DNA of 64,000 bases from Mesostigma viride (GCA_009746045.1 RPFO01000130.1:2849368-2913367), one strand, 5' to 3'. Shown: positions 47,287 through 58,408, numbered from the stretch's first letter. Numbers and translations: made by a program. Notes: a model not told the origin generated them from the letters alone.

Positions 47287-47388
47287 GATGGCCTCTGTTC
47301 AGATCTGCTACAGCCAGCCAAGTGGCCAAGCAGCAATTAAAGCAATATAAGCTACTGAACAAGAAAGGAAAGTGCCAAGTGTTACCAC

Positions 47389-48307
47389 TCAGGCAAGACC
47401 ACCACGGCTGGCCCCAGGCGCGTCCTGGTTCTCCTTGTCGCTGTCGTCGTCGCTGTCGCTCACCACAATCAGCTCTGGTACCCTGCTACCTGCTGCGCCG
47501 TCGTCGACCCGCTGTCGGCCCGCGATGACTGAATCGTCACCGTTGGTAAAGTAGACAGGTGACAACCCGTCGTTGGCACCTCGCGGATTGTACGTTGGCA
47601 CCTCGTGGTCGCCAAGTGCCTCGTCGCCTAGCCCAGCGACACCCCCTGCTCCTACCTCAAGGTCACTATCGTACCCAAGAGGTGCAAACTCCTCCCAACG
47701 CGTCACACGAACGCGAAGGGGCGGGGGCAGCTCCTGAAAAGGAACTCTTACTCGCTCTGGAAACCTGCCGACTCTTGTCGCGCGCTGTCCTCCGGCGATG
47801 GCTTCCGCTGTCGCCCCGACCTCTGCAAGCCGCCTGTGATGCTCCGCTCCGCGTCGTTCACGCCTAACTGGCCCGCTGCAACACCCTCGTCGCCGATGCC
47901 GCCTGCGAAAGCACGTGGTACTCCCGCGCCCGCTACTGTCGGCACAAACTCGTGTCGCCCTGCGCCAGCTGCTCCGCAACCTCGCCTCGCCTTGCTGCCA
48001 ACTCCGTCCGCACTCGCTCTGCTACTGCAGTAATCACCGTCTGGATGCCGACCAACCCGTGAAGCTCCTGCTCAAGGTCGTCGATGCTCCGGTGCTCCGG
48101 AATGACGATGGTTTGTACGTGTCGCAGAATTCGCTCCCAATCTTCGACCTGGTCGTCGACGAATTGCACGAAGCTGCGATTTACAGGCGGACGATCTGCA
48201 AGCAATAAAGATAGATCCCGAACGACACGGCGTAATTCAGGAGAAATCGAACCCCCAGCAGACTGCCGAAACCGGAAATCCTGCTGCCGTTGTTCCTCCT
48301 GCACCAT
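47389..48307 (-). CDS. Copia-B extra 5' ORF (ORF0), unknown function
   Basis: The frame starts at 48,307, 94 nt inside the 5' LTR boundary (MVQEEQRQQDFRFRQSAGG), with a helical, acidic/aliphatic region (DDQVEDWERILRHVQTIVIP; LEQELHGLVGIQTVITAVAE). It runs to 47,933. An overlapping frame (47,979-47,389) continues with RVTRWEEFAPLGYDSDLEVG and an acidic tail (VVSDSDDDSDKENQ). One frameshift would join them into a protein of about 300 residues. It precedes gag, a position where Ty1/copia elements normally have only a leader. No family recognised; Copia-A also has a 5' ORF at the same place. Confidence 0.5.
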
Positions 48308-48400
48308 TCACCACCGGACGAGCTCCTCTCGTCGTCAAAGCTGCACACCGCAACCGGCAACGACCCTCCTGGCCGTTCCGCTGAGACTGGTTGTAATTTG

Positions 48401-49096
48401 AGTTAACGTTCTTCGCACACGCAATGTGAAGGATATGGTTGCAATGCAGCAATGTGTGAATATGGTTGGAAACGGAGCTTTGTTAAATCGGATAATGTTT
48501 ACAGCGCTCAACACTTGAGGCTTGTACACGAGCTTGCCAAGTCAAGGCACAACACGTGAGGCGGGCTCGCAAGAGATGCCCATTTGGCACTGGCCTATTG
48601 TTTATATACTTGTGCACTGTGCTTGCTAGTCCTGAGCAGCCTAGGAGGCCTGCTCAGTAATAACACCCCGGTACAGTATTCACTACCTGTACAGCGCCCA
48701 GCTCCTATACAGTAGGTCTGCCATACAGGCACAGTGACCACAGAGTACAGTCACCACAGTGATTATTGCATCTGCACCTAGAAGTCCAGGACTAAGCCTG
48801 CGGTACCAACAGACCACAGGTTAAGGTTCCTATTTCCTGCGTACGACGTATTAATCCAATACCGTCGTAGGTACAGCACCTAATTCCTGTCAGCCCAGGA
48901 ATTACTGTCGACCCCATATGTCGTCGGCAAATATTCACGTCCGACTTAGAAGAACAGCCGGCTCGCGCTCGCGCGCGACCGGGAAGTCGGAACGCCATAA
49001 CTTTCTTGATATTTGTCGGAATGAACTCGTTCCGGTGCCGCTGGAATCGCAGAGATATGCCGAATCAGGATCACGCCAATGCGCTTGGCGTTAACT
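48401..49096 (-). repeat. Copia-B 5' LTR
   Basis: 696 bp, nearly identical to 41,065-41,762. Followed on the minus strand by CAAATTACAACCAGTCTCAG; no clear match to a known primer-tRNA end was seen. Confidence 0.9.
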
Positions 49097-49239
49097 GCGT
49101 TATTGCAATCATTGAGTGGAAGCACCTCATCATTCCCAACCCCTTGCTGCTGCACAAGAGGGACACCCCCATTACTATGTACAACTGTTCGTCCCACTAG
49201 GGGTGATTGACTATGTACAGGGGACAACATCTCAAGTCA
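49097..49239 (-). pseudogene. Copia-A pol start and gag stop
   Basis: Gag ends GQGGKP-TGA (49,239-49,237); the frame continues CTT GAG ATG as LEMLSPVHSQSPLVG and on to NDCNNA, where Copia-B interrupts. The TGA CTT GAG junction is identical to that of Copia-B. Confidence 0.7.
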
Positions 49240-49329
49240 TGGCTTACCCCCTTGGCCAGAGCCTGCTCCAGCAGACTTGGCCTGGTCTGGGCAGTCACGT
49301 CGCCAATGACCCGTCCTGCCACATCCAAA
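49240..49329 (-). pseudogene. Copia-A gag C-terminus (zinc knuckle half)
   Basis: Reads GCGRTGHWRRDCPDQ in the frame that ends at the gag TGA. The upstream half of the knuckle (DDKCF) is on the far side of the T1 insertion at 51,108. Confidence 0.75.
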
Positions 49330-51107
49330 TGTCCCAATGTCCAGGAAAAGGCCTCAATTGAGGCCTTTTTTATATTGGGTGTTGCATGCAGCCAAACAAC
49401 TTTTTTCCAAATATGAGCATAGGCCATGCATTATTATGATTGTTTTGGGGTTGCCAGCACTTAACATCAGTCATATAGCCCCAATACCTATTTAATTATG
49501 ATTTGACAAAACAGGGTGTCGCTGCGGTGGCACCATAAACACAGCATGACCATAGATGCAAGCAGAAAAAAGGCGGTAGTACTCAGTTCCCTCTGCCTCT
49601 TAGGTGTCTTTTGGACCTTTCGAGGTTTCCCCACAACACGGTAAGCATGGCATGACATGGCATGCTCCCCCAAGGGACGCCTCATACACAATTGCACGGC
49701 CGGGGCTGTCGCGCAGCACTGCAGGCAGCAACAGCCTGCCATGGGTATTGCACGTAACCATGAGGAATCCAAAGCCTCTATTACAAACACGCAAGGATCA
49801 TGCATTATAATGATAGGTGTGACTTTCCAAGCGCTTAGCTTCACTCACATAGCCCCAATATCTACGTTGTTACGGTATATTCTGACAGGGGTTTGCTGCC
49901 GCGGCAGCAGATGAACAGCACATGGCAAGATATACAAGCATAACTGGACACCATTTGCACTGTCTTCTAGACCTCTAGCTTGATTTTAAGCTTTGCAAGG
50001 GTTGCCTGAGACATGGCCAGCATGGCAGGACCTGCCATGCTTCTTATGGAAAGCAAACACGTCTACACAGTGGGGGCCAGCCGCAGAGCACTGCACGAAG
50101 TAAGATAGCCTGCCTTACGTCACCTCGGCATTAGGCGCCGATAGGCAGCTAAAAACTGGCGATATCACAAGCAAATCGATGCCATTCCCTTTCTACCACC
50201 AGGACGCACTTACCTTTCACACCCCTCACACCCGGGATCACTAAGCACGCATATGCGTTGGCGCTGAACGTGGCTGCATCAGAAAAGCTGTTCAAGCTCG
50301 GCGTTTTCAAGTTGTCCGGAAGCGATGCAGCCCGCTAATCTGGCCGGACAGACGCTCCATGCGTCGTCCATTGACGTATGAAAGCGACTGCAGCGGCCTC
50401 ACCAGCGCTGTTCGCATACTTGCGCTCCCATATCTGGGGGCGCGCGCGCGTTTATTGTCCGCAACCCAGTTTTTCCTAGCTAAAAACACCCCTTCCTCTA
50501 CCTATGGATTCACGACAAAAGGCTCGAATATAACCAGCGCCCCTTTAGTCACGGCTGCCCCAACATCCCCCCCCGCCGTTCCGCTAGTCTCCTTCCCAAC
50601 ATATCGAAGCATCGTCCTGTTGGCAGGCGCACTATCAACGCCATCTACGCCCCATCTGAACTTCACTAACCTGGCATTCAACACACAAATAACGACCCCA
50701 CGAATTTATAAATCGGCTTTTGACACATTTAGCGGTCGGGCTAGCTTCAAGGATAATTTATCTGCCCAACGCGCTCCATACTGCTCGAAATGATGCACGA
50801 ACGTGGCCATACGGTCCATTTTACTCGAGGCCGCCATGGTCGTGCATTCGTGAAAATTCCTCGTCCCGTTGCACGAAAGTGGCCAAAATAGGTACTTTTC
50901 CACCTCACGTATTTTTCAGTAACCGTCGACCCCTGTCGACCCCAACGGGTCAGGACGCTCAGCACATGTACCAGATTCGCGCCACTGGGGCCGGACGACC
51001 CATAGGACCGGTCCTTCCCGCCAAAATACCGTACTTTGTGAGATCTTGGTAAAAAAGGCCTCAATTGAGCCAAAAGGCCTCAATTGAGGCCTCTGGACAC
51101 TGAGACA
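49330..51107 (+). mobile_element. DNA element T1, complete copy A
   Basis: 1,778 bp. TIRs TGTCCCAATGTCCAGG and (inverted) TGTCTCAGTGTCCAGAGG; target duplication CAAA (49,326-49,329 and 51,108-51,111). Just inside both ends is the palindrome GGCCTCAATTGAGGCC (once at the left; once complete and once partial at the right). No transposase: the 144-codon ORF at 50,359-50,793 has no motif. Non-autonomous. It splits the Copia-A gag zinc knuckle. It also shows the empty CTG site of the 15.3-kb element at 49,882-49,884. Confidence 0.85.
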
Positions 51108-52273
51108 CAAAGCACTTGTCATCCTTCCCAGCAGTAGCCTTCTTCAGGCCACCCTGGTTCTGGCTGCTCTGACTGGCCTGGGTGCCCTGGCCCTGGCTCT
51201 TGCCTTGCCCTTGGCCACCCTTGTTCTGCTGACCACCCTGGTGACCACCAGCCTGCTGCTGACCCTTGCCTTTGGATCCCTGCTGCTGGCCCTTGCCACC
51301 CTGGTTACCATTCTGCCTGCGCCTGTTAGCCCTAGCTCTGACGCCTACTAGGTCTGGGATCTCCCTGAGCACCCTGCCCAGGGGCGTCACCATGGACCTG
51401 ATGAGCGGAGGCTGAAGGGGCACCAGTCACCTGGATTGCCTTGCAAGCAGCATTGTCAGATGGACGGATGTTAAAAATAACCTTTTGCAAGGCTGTCCAC
51501 GTCCCATCTGTCTGATCAGCAAACATGCTAGCTGCATTTCTCCCATCCACACTCAGCCCCATGCGATCCAGGAAGTAATCTGCCACTGCTCTGTCAGTCA
51601 GATTGAAGCCATGCTTGGCCCCCTTCTCCCTGATGCGTGAGAGCCGTTGCAGCTCCTCAGCTACCGTGCCCTTGATCTCAAAGGTATCATAGCTGAGCTT
51701 ATAGTGATTAGTGAGGTTGAGCACCTTATCAGAGAACTCCTGACGTAGGCCCTCTAGGAACTGAGACCAAGTCAGCTTGTCCTTGACAGCTTGCCTAGCC
51801 TTGTCCCTCACACGCTCACTTGAATCCCTATTAGTCGTGGATGTGTGGAATACCTGCACAAGGTTGACAGTGGGATCTACAGAGCAGGAAACTAGCTCCA
51901 TATCCTCCAACCACTTGTCTAGCTCTTCCTGTCCCACAAGAGGCTTGAGAGGCTTCTGGCCATTCATCACAGCCACAGCACTCATATGAGGTCTAGTCCC
52001 AGGCAAAGCACGAGGGTCACTGCCAATGACAGCAGCTCCTCCTGGTGCTAAAGGCGCAGGAACACTAGCTGCAGGAACACCAGACGCAGGCACACATGGT
52101 CTCTTACCAGGTGCTTGACGTTCAGCATCATCCTGGCCCTCCCCCGTCAGCACCACGCCGTCGGTTGGCCACCCTGCACGCTCCTCCCCTTGTGCCACCT
52201 CTTTCCTCTTCCGGTTGGATGCCCTCCTGCCATTGACGCCCTCTGCCGTTGGGATTGCCTGTCCCTCTGGCAT
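51108..52273 (-). pseudogene. Copia-A gag, main part
   Basis: ATG at 52,273 (MPEGQAIPTAEGVNG). A disordered N-terminus is followed by a capsid-like helical region (LVGQEELDKWLEDMELVSCS; TWSQFLEGLRQEFSDKVLNL; RAVADYFLDRMGLSVDGRN). A frameshift near 51,400 leads into a basic Gln/Gly-rich stretch (ARANRRRQNGNQGGKG) and the start of the knuckle DDKCF, where T1 is inserted. Removing T1 gives CFGCGRTGHWRRDC, a standard CX2CX4HX4C knuckle. Confidence 0.75.
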
Positions 52274-52332
52274 GACGTTGGCGGGGCCTCCCGTGTCTGC
52301 CCTTGCCTCCCCACCGCCATCCCCCGCTCCCG

Positions 52333-52456
52333 CCCCGCTCCCGCCCCGCTCCCGCTGCCGCTCCCGCGCGTGTTACGAAGCATTATAAAATACCACAGAA
52401 AACACACGCAGATACGGCTGCTGGAACCCTCTCAGGCTCACGCACTTACTCCAGAC
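52333..52456. repeat. About 123-bp direct repeat flanking the TRIM-like insertion, copy 1
   Basis: Includes CGCGCGTGTTACGAAGCATT and CACGCACTTACTCCAGAC; it recurs at about 55,693-55,815. It corresponds to the end of the 5' ORF and the leader of Copia-A. Confidence 0.8.
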
Positions 52457-55400
52457 TGGTTGATCTCCCTCGATCTGGATTCCCTGATTTGTCGGGGCGG
52501 AGGGAGCGAAGGAGGCGAGGGACGCCGCTGGGAGACAGCACATATAAAAAATAAATAGAGCATTTAATATTTTATAATAGGCCCTGGTCTTTTATAAGGG
52601 GCAGTAGTCACAATTTATAAGGGCCCTGGAATTTAATAAGGGGCGCCAGTGTGGTGGTACGAGATCTGCCCTCTAATAGGGTGTAAGTCCGTACGAGTAA
52701 CTTGTAAACTAGTTCTAAGTACTTGGATGTAGTTCCAAGTACTTCACTTGGCCTACAGGGTAGTACAGTCTACTTCAATCTACTTCAAACTAGTTCATTC
52801 TAGTTCAAACCAGTGCTGACGTGCTTCGGCGTAGCACTGGACGCTCAGGAGGTGAACGAACCTACTGGGGTGTAGTAGACCAAGACTAAACGTAGTACAA
52901 TGTCAAAAGAATTAGTAGGGATGGGTTCCTTGTAGTACAACTGGCCAAGGGTGCTTTTGGCGCCAAAACCAGGTGTACCGGACTTGCATCCGCCACAGTG
53001 GGCAAGTACGCTGCCACTTCGCATGGTGTACGAATATTGTATGGGTCACGGAATTGTGTTTCGACCCGAATTAGAAGGACCTGGGCCGCCGCCGGCCCAA
53101 GTCTGAGAAAAAGTGCTGGCATATAACCAGCCGAGGTGTGCCTGTGCTGGTATTCGTTTTTATTAGTGGTGACGGCCAGCCATGGTGGCTGGCAACGATT
53201 TAAGCGAATGCAAAAGGCCTCCCCGAGTCCGGGGGGGCTGGGAATGAATTTTATTTAGAGACGCGCGACGGTGGTCGGCGTCCAAGCGGTCGTTTGAGGG
53301 CCAGTCGTTGAAAATCGGGGCAGAAATTGCGGATTTAGTGCCGAAATCTGCGGTAGGGTGCCGGCAATCTTTTTCGGCCTTAACTGACCTGGGACGAGGC
53401 GAATAAAGGTTGCTTGGACCTGTTTCGATGGTCCTAAACGACGAGCAAAGGTGGCCGGCTGCTGTCCCGTCGTTTGAGGGGTGGGCATAGAAATTTTGAC
53501 CCGAAATTGAGTCGCAAGGCCGGAAAGTGCGGTAAGGGAACGAAAATTCTATTTCGGCCCTGGGCGTGCTTGTTCGAGCTGTTTTACGTTTGATACTGCC
53601 TTGCACGATGACCCTCAACGACGAGCAGTGTAAAAAATATAGTAGGCTGCAAAGCCGGCTGCCCAAGATCTGAATGCGGCATCATTAGCTATCTTTGGCT
53701 CTCGGGGCTTTGCGGGCAGGGCATACCGCGTCACAGCCCGATGGCTTTGATGGAGCGGGTCGGCTGGTCCATTACGTGATGGTAACGTGAAAAAGAATAT
53801 GTGGAGCCGAATTTTATGGGGAAAACCGGTGGCTGGAGGAGCGCTGGGTGTGGCTCCCTGGATTTTATTTCTCGAGGGCTTACGTGGTGGTAGGGCGGCT
53901 CGGCGGCCTTGGGCCAGTGGTGGCCGGTTGGGGGAGGTGCCTTTCTTGACGGCTTTGGGGAGCTAAGGACTGTGGTGTTTTGGAACTGGGGGGAGGCAAA
54001 ATGAGCGGCCTACGTAAAAAGACTTTTGGGCGCTGCCAGGCTGGAACCCTGAGAGCTTTGGGATGACATCTGTAATGGCATCCAAGAGGTGGGCAGGCAA
54101 TGGGGGGAGCCTGGTGAGACCGGCTGGTTTTGACGGTTGTGAGGGCTAAGAGCAGGGGCGCTTGCTCAAGATAGCCTAAGTGACCGGCTAGCTGTCCTGA
54201 GAATGGAATGGAGATTACACCTTGCTATGTATGCCGCCGGCAGCCCTCTAGGGCGAGTACCTGGGGATGCTTGCACCCCGGGTTACGCCCTGCAAACAGA
54301 GGGCTGTGACCGTAGCGGCAGCTTGTGGCATGTGACTTTTGGCGAGTCGCTGGGCCATAGCACTGGATCGTGACAGTTATGGCATGAGGAGCGCGAGGAG
54401 GATGGTGTAGGGTGGAAGTTGGCAGACGTGCCAGCTATTTTCGCTGGACGAGGAGGGGGGAAAGGTGTGGGGGATTGATTGACCGTACCTTTGGTTGGAC
54501 GCTGTTCTCTCCTATCCAAGGGGGATCAAGGCATTGTTTGAGACTTCGCTAGTGGGGCGCACTCCAGCAGACAAGCTGGGGCCCCACTGTTGGTGACAGG
54601 CTTCCCCGCGACCAGTAAGTGAGGGGCACTCTAGCAGGCATGCTAGGCCTTCACTATTGGTGACGGGTCCTCCACGGCCAGAATGGCCAGGCTGGGGGAA
54701 GCGGGAAGTGAGATGGCAGCATCAGCTGGCTGGGGGGGCCTGCAGATGCTTTATTCACCAATTATGCGACTTTGGTCCAAGAGTCTCTTGTGCGTAAACG
54801 TATTTTGTAAAAAATAATGTCTGGAGCCCTCAGTGATGGAGTGAACGAGTTGAGACATGCATAGGGATGGTTGATCTCCCTCGATCTGGATTCCCTGATT
54901 TGTCGGGGCGGAGGGAGCGAAGGAGGCGAGGGACGCCGCTGGGAGACAGCACATATAAAAAATAAATAGAGCATTTAATATTTTATAATAGGCCCTGGTC
55001 TTTTATAAGGGGCAGTAGTCACAATTTATAAGGGCCCTGGAATTTAATAAGGGGCGCCAGTGTGGTGGTACGAGATCTGCCCTCTAATAGGGTGTAAGTC
55101 CGTACGAGTAACTTGTAAACTAGTTCTAAGTACTTGGATGTAGTTCCAAGTACTTCACTTGGCCTACAGGGTAGTACAGTCTACTTCAATCTACTTCAAA
55201 CTAGTTCATTCTAGTTCAAACCAGTGCTGACGTGCTTCGGCGTAGCACTGGACGCTCAGGAGGTGAACGAACCTACTGGGGTGTAGTAGACCAAGACTAA
55301 ACGTAGTACAATGTCAAAAGAATTAGTAGGGATGGGTTCCTTGTAGTACAACTGGCCAAGGGTGCTTTTGGCGCCAAAACCAGGTGTACCGGACTTGCAT

Positions 55401-55577
55401 CCGCCACAGTGGGCAAGTACGCTGCCACTTCGCATGGTGTACGAATATTGTATGGGTCACGGAATTGTGTTTCGACCCGAATTAGAAGGACCTGGGCCGC
55501 CGCCGGCCCAAGTCTGAGAAAAAGTGCTGGCATATAACCAGCCGAGGTGTGCCTGTGCTGGTATTCGTTTTTATTAG
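52457..55577. mobile_element. TRIM-like element with identical 710-bp direct terminal repeats
   Basis: Terminal repeats 52,457-53,166 and 54,868-55,577 are the same length with no difference seen by eye. They start TGGTTGATCTCCC and end TTTTTATTAG. The internal 1.7 kb has no recognisable coding. A diverged, inverted partial copy of the repeat is at 59,030-59,437. No short target duplication; instead about 123 bp of host sequence is duplicated, with a 95-bp piece of the interior (54,703-54,797) repeated at 55,600-55,694. Classified as a non-autonomous LTR-type element by structure only. Confidence 0.6.
53167..54867. other. Interior of the TRIM-like element, no gene
   Basis: Unique G-rich and mixed sequence with short ORFs and no motifs. 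Two GTTGGTGACAGG/ATTGGTGACGGG words lie near 54,587 and 54,655. Confidence 0.5.
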
Positions 55578-55692
55578 CCCACCCAACCCACCCTGAGGGA
55601 AGTGAGATGGCAGCATCAGCTGGCTGGGGGGGCCTGCAGATGCTTTATTCACCAATTATGCGACTTTGGTCCGAGAGTCTCTTGTGCGTAAA

Positions 55693-55815
55693 CCCGCTCC
55701 CGCCCCGCTCCCGCTGCCGCTCCCGCGCGTGTTACGAAGCATTATAAAATACCACAGAAAACACACGCAGATACGGCTGCTGGAACCCTCTCAGGCTCAC
55801 GCACTTACTCCAGAC
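55693..55815. repeat. About 123-bp direct repeat, copy 2
   Basis: Matches about 52,333-52,456. It includes the end of the Copia-A 5' ORF and a donor-like GGA/GTAAGTG on the minus strand. Confidence 0.8.
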
Positions 55816-56625
55816 GAGGCCGCCTCCTGGCTTGCACTCGCCTGCCCCTCCTCACGGTCTGGACGCTGCTCAACACCCTCAGCAACCGGTGTGGCTGCTG
55901 CTGCCTCTGCGACAATCTGGAGGTTTGGGTTAAACTCTCCCAGCACGCAGGTCACAGGTCGCCCGTCTTCCTTGCGTTCGACTGGATGTTGTGTCTCACC
56001 TGGGTTGCGATGCCAAGCAAGATTGCGCAACCACCGCTTACCGCCGCCGACAAGCTCGTTCTGCTCTCCTCGGCCGTAACGATCGTACTCGTGAGTCACC
56101 TCACGAGGGATATGCAGATCAGCTCTCTGCCTCTCCTCGTAGGTCTCGGTAGTGCCGTCGCCCTCGTTTATCTGCTGGGCTGAGCGCTTGACGGAGCCCT
56201 CTGGCTTGTCAGTCCACTCAAAATGGACGTCTTCAGGCGTCTTCTCGACCCCCGTGACAATCTCCACCTCCGGACCCCACGCAGTGGTGGTTTCCGGCCT
56301 CGGTGTATCAAGCCTGGAGTAGACCCCGAAAGGCTGCATGGTAATATAGAACCTGTCTGCGTACCCTCTCGACTCTTGCAAAAGGACAGCAACAAGATTC
56401 TCAATGGTTTGGGCAAATACCTCCGCCGTGCTCCAAGGATTCACCGCCTCCCTAGCACGCGCGTTCCGGATGATGTCGGCGTCTGGTACCCCCTCTCCTA
56501 GCACTGCTGTCGCCACCCAGTGGTTGAACAGTCTGGTGCTGCCGAGCGCTGTTGCCACAATCTGGCTAAGCGCCTCCCTGGCTAGGTCGAGACCGGCTAG
56601 CGTGATATCATCAAGTTTCGTTTAA
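55797..56625 (-). pseudogene. Copia-A 5' ORF (ORF0), C-terminal part
   Basis: About 275 codons: LAGLDLAREALSQIVATALG, HWVATAVLGEGVPDADIIRN, an aromatic-rich middle (FYITMQPFGVYSRLDTPRPE), an acidic stretch and a Glu/Ala-rich end (SASQEAASSGVSA, then stop). The final codons overlap GGA/GTAAGTG, a strong splice-donor match, so the transcript may splice toward gag (inference). The N-terminal part is beyond the MITE. No family recognised. Confidence 0.5.
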
Positions 56626-57376
56626 GTGGCCAGCCGGAGCGGCTGCTTAGGTTTTAGCGGGCAAGTGTTCAAAGCGCGTCATTGGTGAATTACTGGGGAA
56701 CTTGGGTTTCCCCGCGAAACTCCAACCGCACGTTCAGATTTCCAAATCTCAAGTAAAGTTCGGCGCAACTTTCTGAACGGGGGCAGTTGACGAGCAGCAT
56801 TCCTCCGGACGAATGAATTGCGTTCCATACTTGCGCAAAATTTTGAAAGGTAGCTTGCGTGCAGCCCTACTAAAATTTGCGCGGACGTTCAGATTTCCAA
56901 ATCTCAAGTAAATTTTGGCGGAACATTCTGAACGGGGGTAGTTGGCGGGCAGCGTTCCTCCAGACGAATGAAATGCGTTCCATACTAGCGCAAAATTTTG
57001 AAAGCTAGCTTGCGTGCAGCCCTACTAAAATTTGCGCGAAGTGTGGGACTGAAAATTTGTAACGGAAACTTTTTGGTAGTTGCCGTCACTTCCTCTTGTG
57101 CAAACGTGTGGGAGTGAAAATTCGTAACGGAAACTTTTTGGTAGTTGCCGTCACTTCATTTTGCGCGAGTGTTGGGCTGAAAATTCGTAACGGAAACTTT
57201 TTGGTAGTTGGCGTCACTTCCTTTGGTTCGACTGAAAATTCGCTGAAATTCGCTGAATTCGTACCGTAGCCTAATTTTTAGTATCTCGAAGTGACGGAGC
57301 ACCTAAAAATTTGCCCACAAGTACACTTGGCAGCGCGCTCACTGGGAAAAATTGTACAGCCGCTCCGGCGGGCCAC
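56626..57376. mobile_element. 751-bp MITE
   Basis: Terminal inverted repeats GTGGCCAGCCGGAGCGGCTG (left) and the same with one change at the right. Flanked by TTTAA and TTGAA, a likely 5-bp duplication with one mutation. The interior has three GTAACGGAAACTTTTTGGTAG copies (57,060-57,210) and a duplicated CGTTCAGATTTCCAAATCTC unit (56,732 and 56,884). Removing it restores an open frame (QFVQTKLDDITLAG). Confidence 0.8.
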
Positions 57377-57750
57377 TTGAACGAATTGTAATGTATGGGC
57401 GCCCTGGTAGGCGACCTCCACACGATTAGCAGTTTCAGCTAGCGCGTCACGAATGCGCACCAACTCTTCCACCGCCACTCGCCCCGTCTCACCTGGAGAA
57501 ATCACGACGCGAGCCCGTTGTATAATCGGGTCCGCCGCCGCTGGCCTGTTGCCTCCCCCACTCACCGCCACCCACCCCTCTTCTGCCAAGTGCCTCGCTA
57601 CGTAGGCCGCTTGCACGAACGTTGGAGCGTTTGCTTGGTTACGGTAGGGGAAAAACGCTTGCGCGTCTCTCTGCTCGTTCGCCTCACCATGCAGCACCGT
57701 GGCTGCTTGACGATGAACCAGACATGAAAGCGCTTGGAAGCAATAGTACG
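57377..57750 (-). pseudogene. Copia-A 5' ORF (ORF0), N-terminal part
   Basis: Frame SYYCFQALSCLVHRQAATVL through NAPTFVQAAYVARHLAEEGW and VAVEELVRIRDALAETANRV, ending where the MITE enters. No in-frame ATG between the LTR and this region; the frame is open back into the LTR (to about 57,892), so translation would start inside the LTR or after splicing. Confidence 0.45.
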
Positions 57751-58408
57751 ATTTGCGCAGCAACTCGTCAGCAGAGCTTGTGAGCTCCTGGTCCTTGCCG
57801 GCTGGAATGACCCTAGGCTGCTGGCTAGCAACCTTTATCCTCACACCAGGCCTACGACCCTCGATAGGCTCGCCACTCGTCGTGACGACCAAGGTTCGTG
57901 TGTGAAGACGCTCGTTGCCTCGTTGAGCCTCGAGCTATATGCAACCTCGTTCCATCCTTGTTCCTCGGTCATGAGCAACGCTGGGCAATGCTACATTGCC
58001 AGAGCCTTGTATCACTGCCCTGCATCCTTGTTGCAGGCAGCATACAGGATTCTCTGGCTATCCTGTGTCTAGGACAGCACAGGACCTGCCACAGTCCTGC
58101 AAGGACCTACATCCTTGCAGACCTGCTGGCTGGCTACTGGCTTGAATCAACTAGCCACAGGACCGTTGAGCCCTCAGTACACTGTGTCCCAGTCACGTGA
58201 GGGATCAGGCTGAGCCTGTGCAGGCACGGCCTGCCACGTGTCCTGTCCACTATGCCCTGAGAGTGCACCGCCCTCGCCCACCGGTCGGCATAACTTCGGG
58301 ACTTGATAACTTTCTAGTCCCTTGTCTGTTCTAGGCGGTTGACACGGCGTTGGAAAGGTCTCCTCAACCTGCATCCATCTAGCACATTGGTGCCCCAATA
58401 TGCTAACT
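57751..58408 (-). repeat. Copia-A 5' LTR
   Basis: 658 bp, matches 35,991-36,648. Followed outward by GATCC, the insertion duplication. Confidence 0.85.

Larger units (their letters stand above)
41065..49096 (-). mobile_element. Copia-B: full-length LTR retrotransposon
   Basis: 8,032 bp, LTRs of 698 and 696 bp, bounded by the 5-bp duplication GCGTT (41,060-41,064 and 49,097-49,101). LTR termini on the minus strand are AGTTAAC...GTTAACT. Internal order: 5' ORF, gag (frame-disturbed), in-frame TGA, intact 1,185-codon pol, polypurine tract. The near-identical LTRs indicate recent insertion into Copia-A pol. Confidence 0.9.
35991..58408 (-). mobile_element. Copia-A: LTR retrotransposon, degenerate, with four nested insertions
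   Basis: Two 658-bp LTRs (35,991-36,648 and 57,751-58,408), nearly identical, bounded by the 5-bp duplication GATCC. A polypurine tract abuts the 3' LTR. The internal order on the minus strand is 5' ORF, gag with CCHC knuckle, in-frame TGA, and pol with integrase, retropepsin-like, reverse transcriptase and RNase H domains. Insertions: MITE 56,626-57,376; TRIM-like 52,457 to about 55,690; T1 49,330-51,107; Copia-B 41,065-49,096. Without them the element is about 8.6 kb, close to Copia-B (8.0 kb). Pol has one frameshift and one stop, so it is dead. Confidence 0.85.
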
